Made by a program: the position numbers and the translations under genes. A stretch of DNA of 64,000 nt, taken from the NCBI GenBank assembly GCA_900315305.1, contig OMYS01000014.1:1-64000 (forward strand), read 5' to 3'. The notes under the pieces are model-generated. The model did no database searches, was not told where the DNA came from, and saw nothing but the letters and a program-made list of their open reading frames with translations. The stretch comes from an uncultured Eubacteriales bacterium. Its GTDB lineage: Bacteria > Bacillota > Clostridia > Lachnospirales > Lachnospiraceae. Of the stretch, positions 63,694-64,000 are shown one piece after another. Position 1 is the first letter of the stretch, and every line of letters starts with the position of its first letter.

Positions 63694-64000
63694 ATGGCAA
63701 TCACAGGTGAGTGGGAGAAGGCACTGAAGGGCGAGTTCGGGAAGCCGTACTACGCAAAGCTCTACAAGACGGTGCTGCATGAATACAGAACGCGGGAGAT
63801 TTATCCGCCGAGTACAGAGATTTTCAGCGCGTTTCAGTTCACTCCGCTTGAGGACGTCAAGGTCGTGATTCTGGGCCAGGACCCGTATCACGAGCCGGGG
63901 CAGGCGAACGGCCTGTGCTTCTCCGTGCGGAAGGGCGTGAGAATTCCGCCCTCTCTTGTCAACATCTACAAGGAAATGCACGACGACATCGGCACGTATA
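63694..64000 (+). CDS. ung: Uracil-DNA glycosylase, N-terminal part (runs off the window)
   Basis: Ung cuts uracil from DNA. The visible 102 residues include the catalytic GQDPYHEPGQANGLCFSV block (Asp of GQDPYH activates water) and RIPPSLVNIYKE. The frame is open to base 64000. The start ATG has GGATGGAG upstream. Confidence 0.95.
   Translation, partial: MAITGEWEKALKGEFGKPYYAKLYKTVLHEYRTREIYPPSTEIFSAFQFTPLEDVKVVILGQDPYHEPGQANGLCFSVRKGVRIPPSLVNIYKEMHDDIGTY

Overview
The window is GC-rich DNA with densely packed genes, mostly on the + strand, and reads as a chromosome segment from an anaerobic, low-G+C-lineage Clostridia bacterium. A high-GC member of the Lachnospiraceae or a close relative fits best. 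The evidence is an Rnf ion-pumping complex, a glycolytic gap-pgk-tpiA-gpmI block leading into secG-rnr-smpB-ssrA, a nusB-xseAB-tlyA-nadK-argR-recN block, RNase Y, an ANTAR regulator next to glutamine synthetase, and a consensus Firmicutes-type SOS box before recA. This placement is inferred from gene content and order; no database search was possible. No rRNA or tRNA gene, CRISPR array, prophage or intact transposase was seen.

Layout. 1-414 is the 3' end of a FliB-like gene, followed by a repeat-filled gap. 829-5853 is the rnf operon (C, D-G fusion, E, A, B); rnfC is split by a frameshift and rnfD and rnfG are one reading frame. 5904-11684 holds an RpiB-like protein, membrane proteins, an orphan HicB-like protein, a NUDIX-Maf fusion (minus strand) and a mutarotase-like protein. 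11820-15590 (minus) holds an ANTAR regulator, glnA and pyrG; asnB follows on the plus strand. glnA and asnB both have an intrinsic terminator inside their leaders. 18016-26173 has a MocR regulator, a membrane-anchored metallo-beta-lactamase-fold protein, dut, a GH13 protein without catalytic residues, a DUF5662 protein and an FtsW-type protein. 26314-30893 is a chain acpP, degenerate sirtuin, gltX, Sfp-type transferase, prfC. 30970-42737 covers asp23, nusB to recN, glgA, recA-recX and rny. 43303-46952 is a sulfur-transfer group (Rrf2 regulator, cysteine desulfurase, mnmA) plus a PHP phosphatase. 47283-55786 is glycolysis, secG, rnr, smpB and tmRNA. 56136-64000 has a small unknown protein, a GH2 beta-mannosidase, a phosphoesterase, a two-component system, hisH-hisF and a partial ung.

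The non-coding space is dominated by at least four families of short, ORF-free, palindromic repeats with terminal inverted repeats, named here R1 (about 198 bp full length), R2 (about 180 bp), R3 (about 155 bp, one copy flanked by a 12-bp direct repeat) and R4 (78 bp, AT-rich). They sit just after stop codons, next to promoters and, in recX, inside the end of the gene. They look like non-autonomous mobile elements (MITE-like) whose transposase is not in this window.

The most unusual protein-level observations are the RnfD-RnfG fusion beside a broken rnfC, the NUDIX-Maf fusion, the catalytically stripped GH13 protein with a Lys/Glu/Ala-rich tail, and the sirtuin lacking NAD-binding residues. 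I found no clear multi-gene defence or other previously undescribed system.
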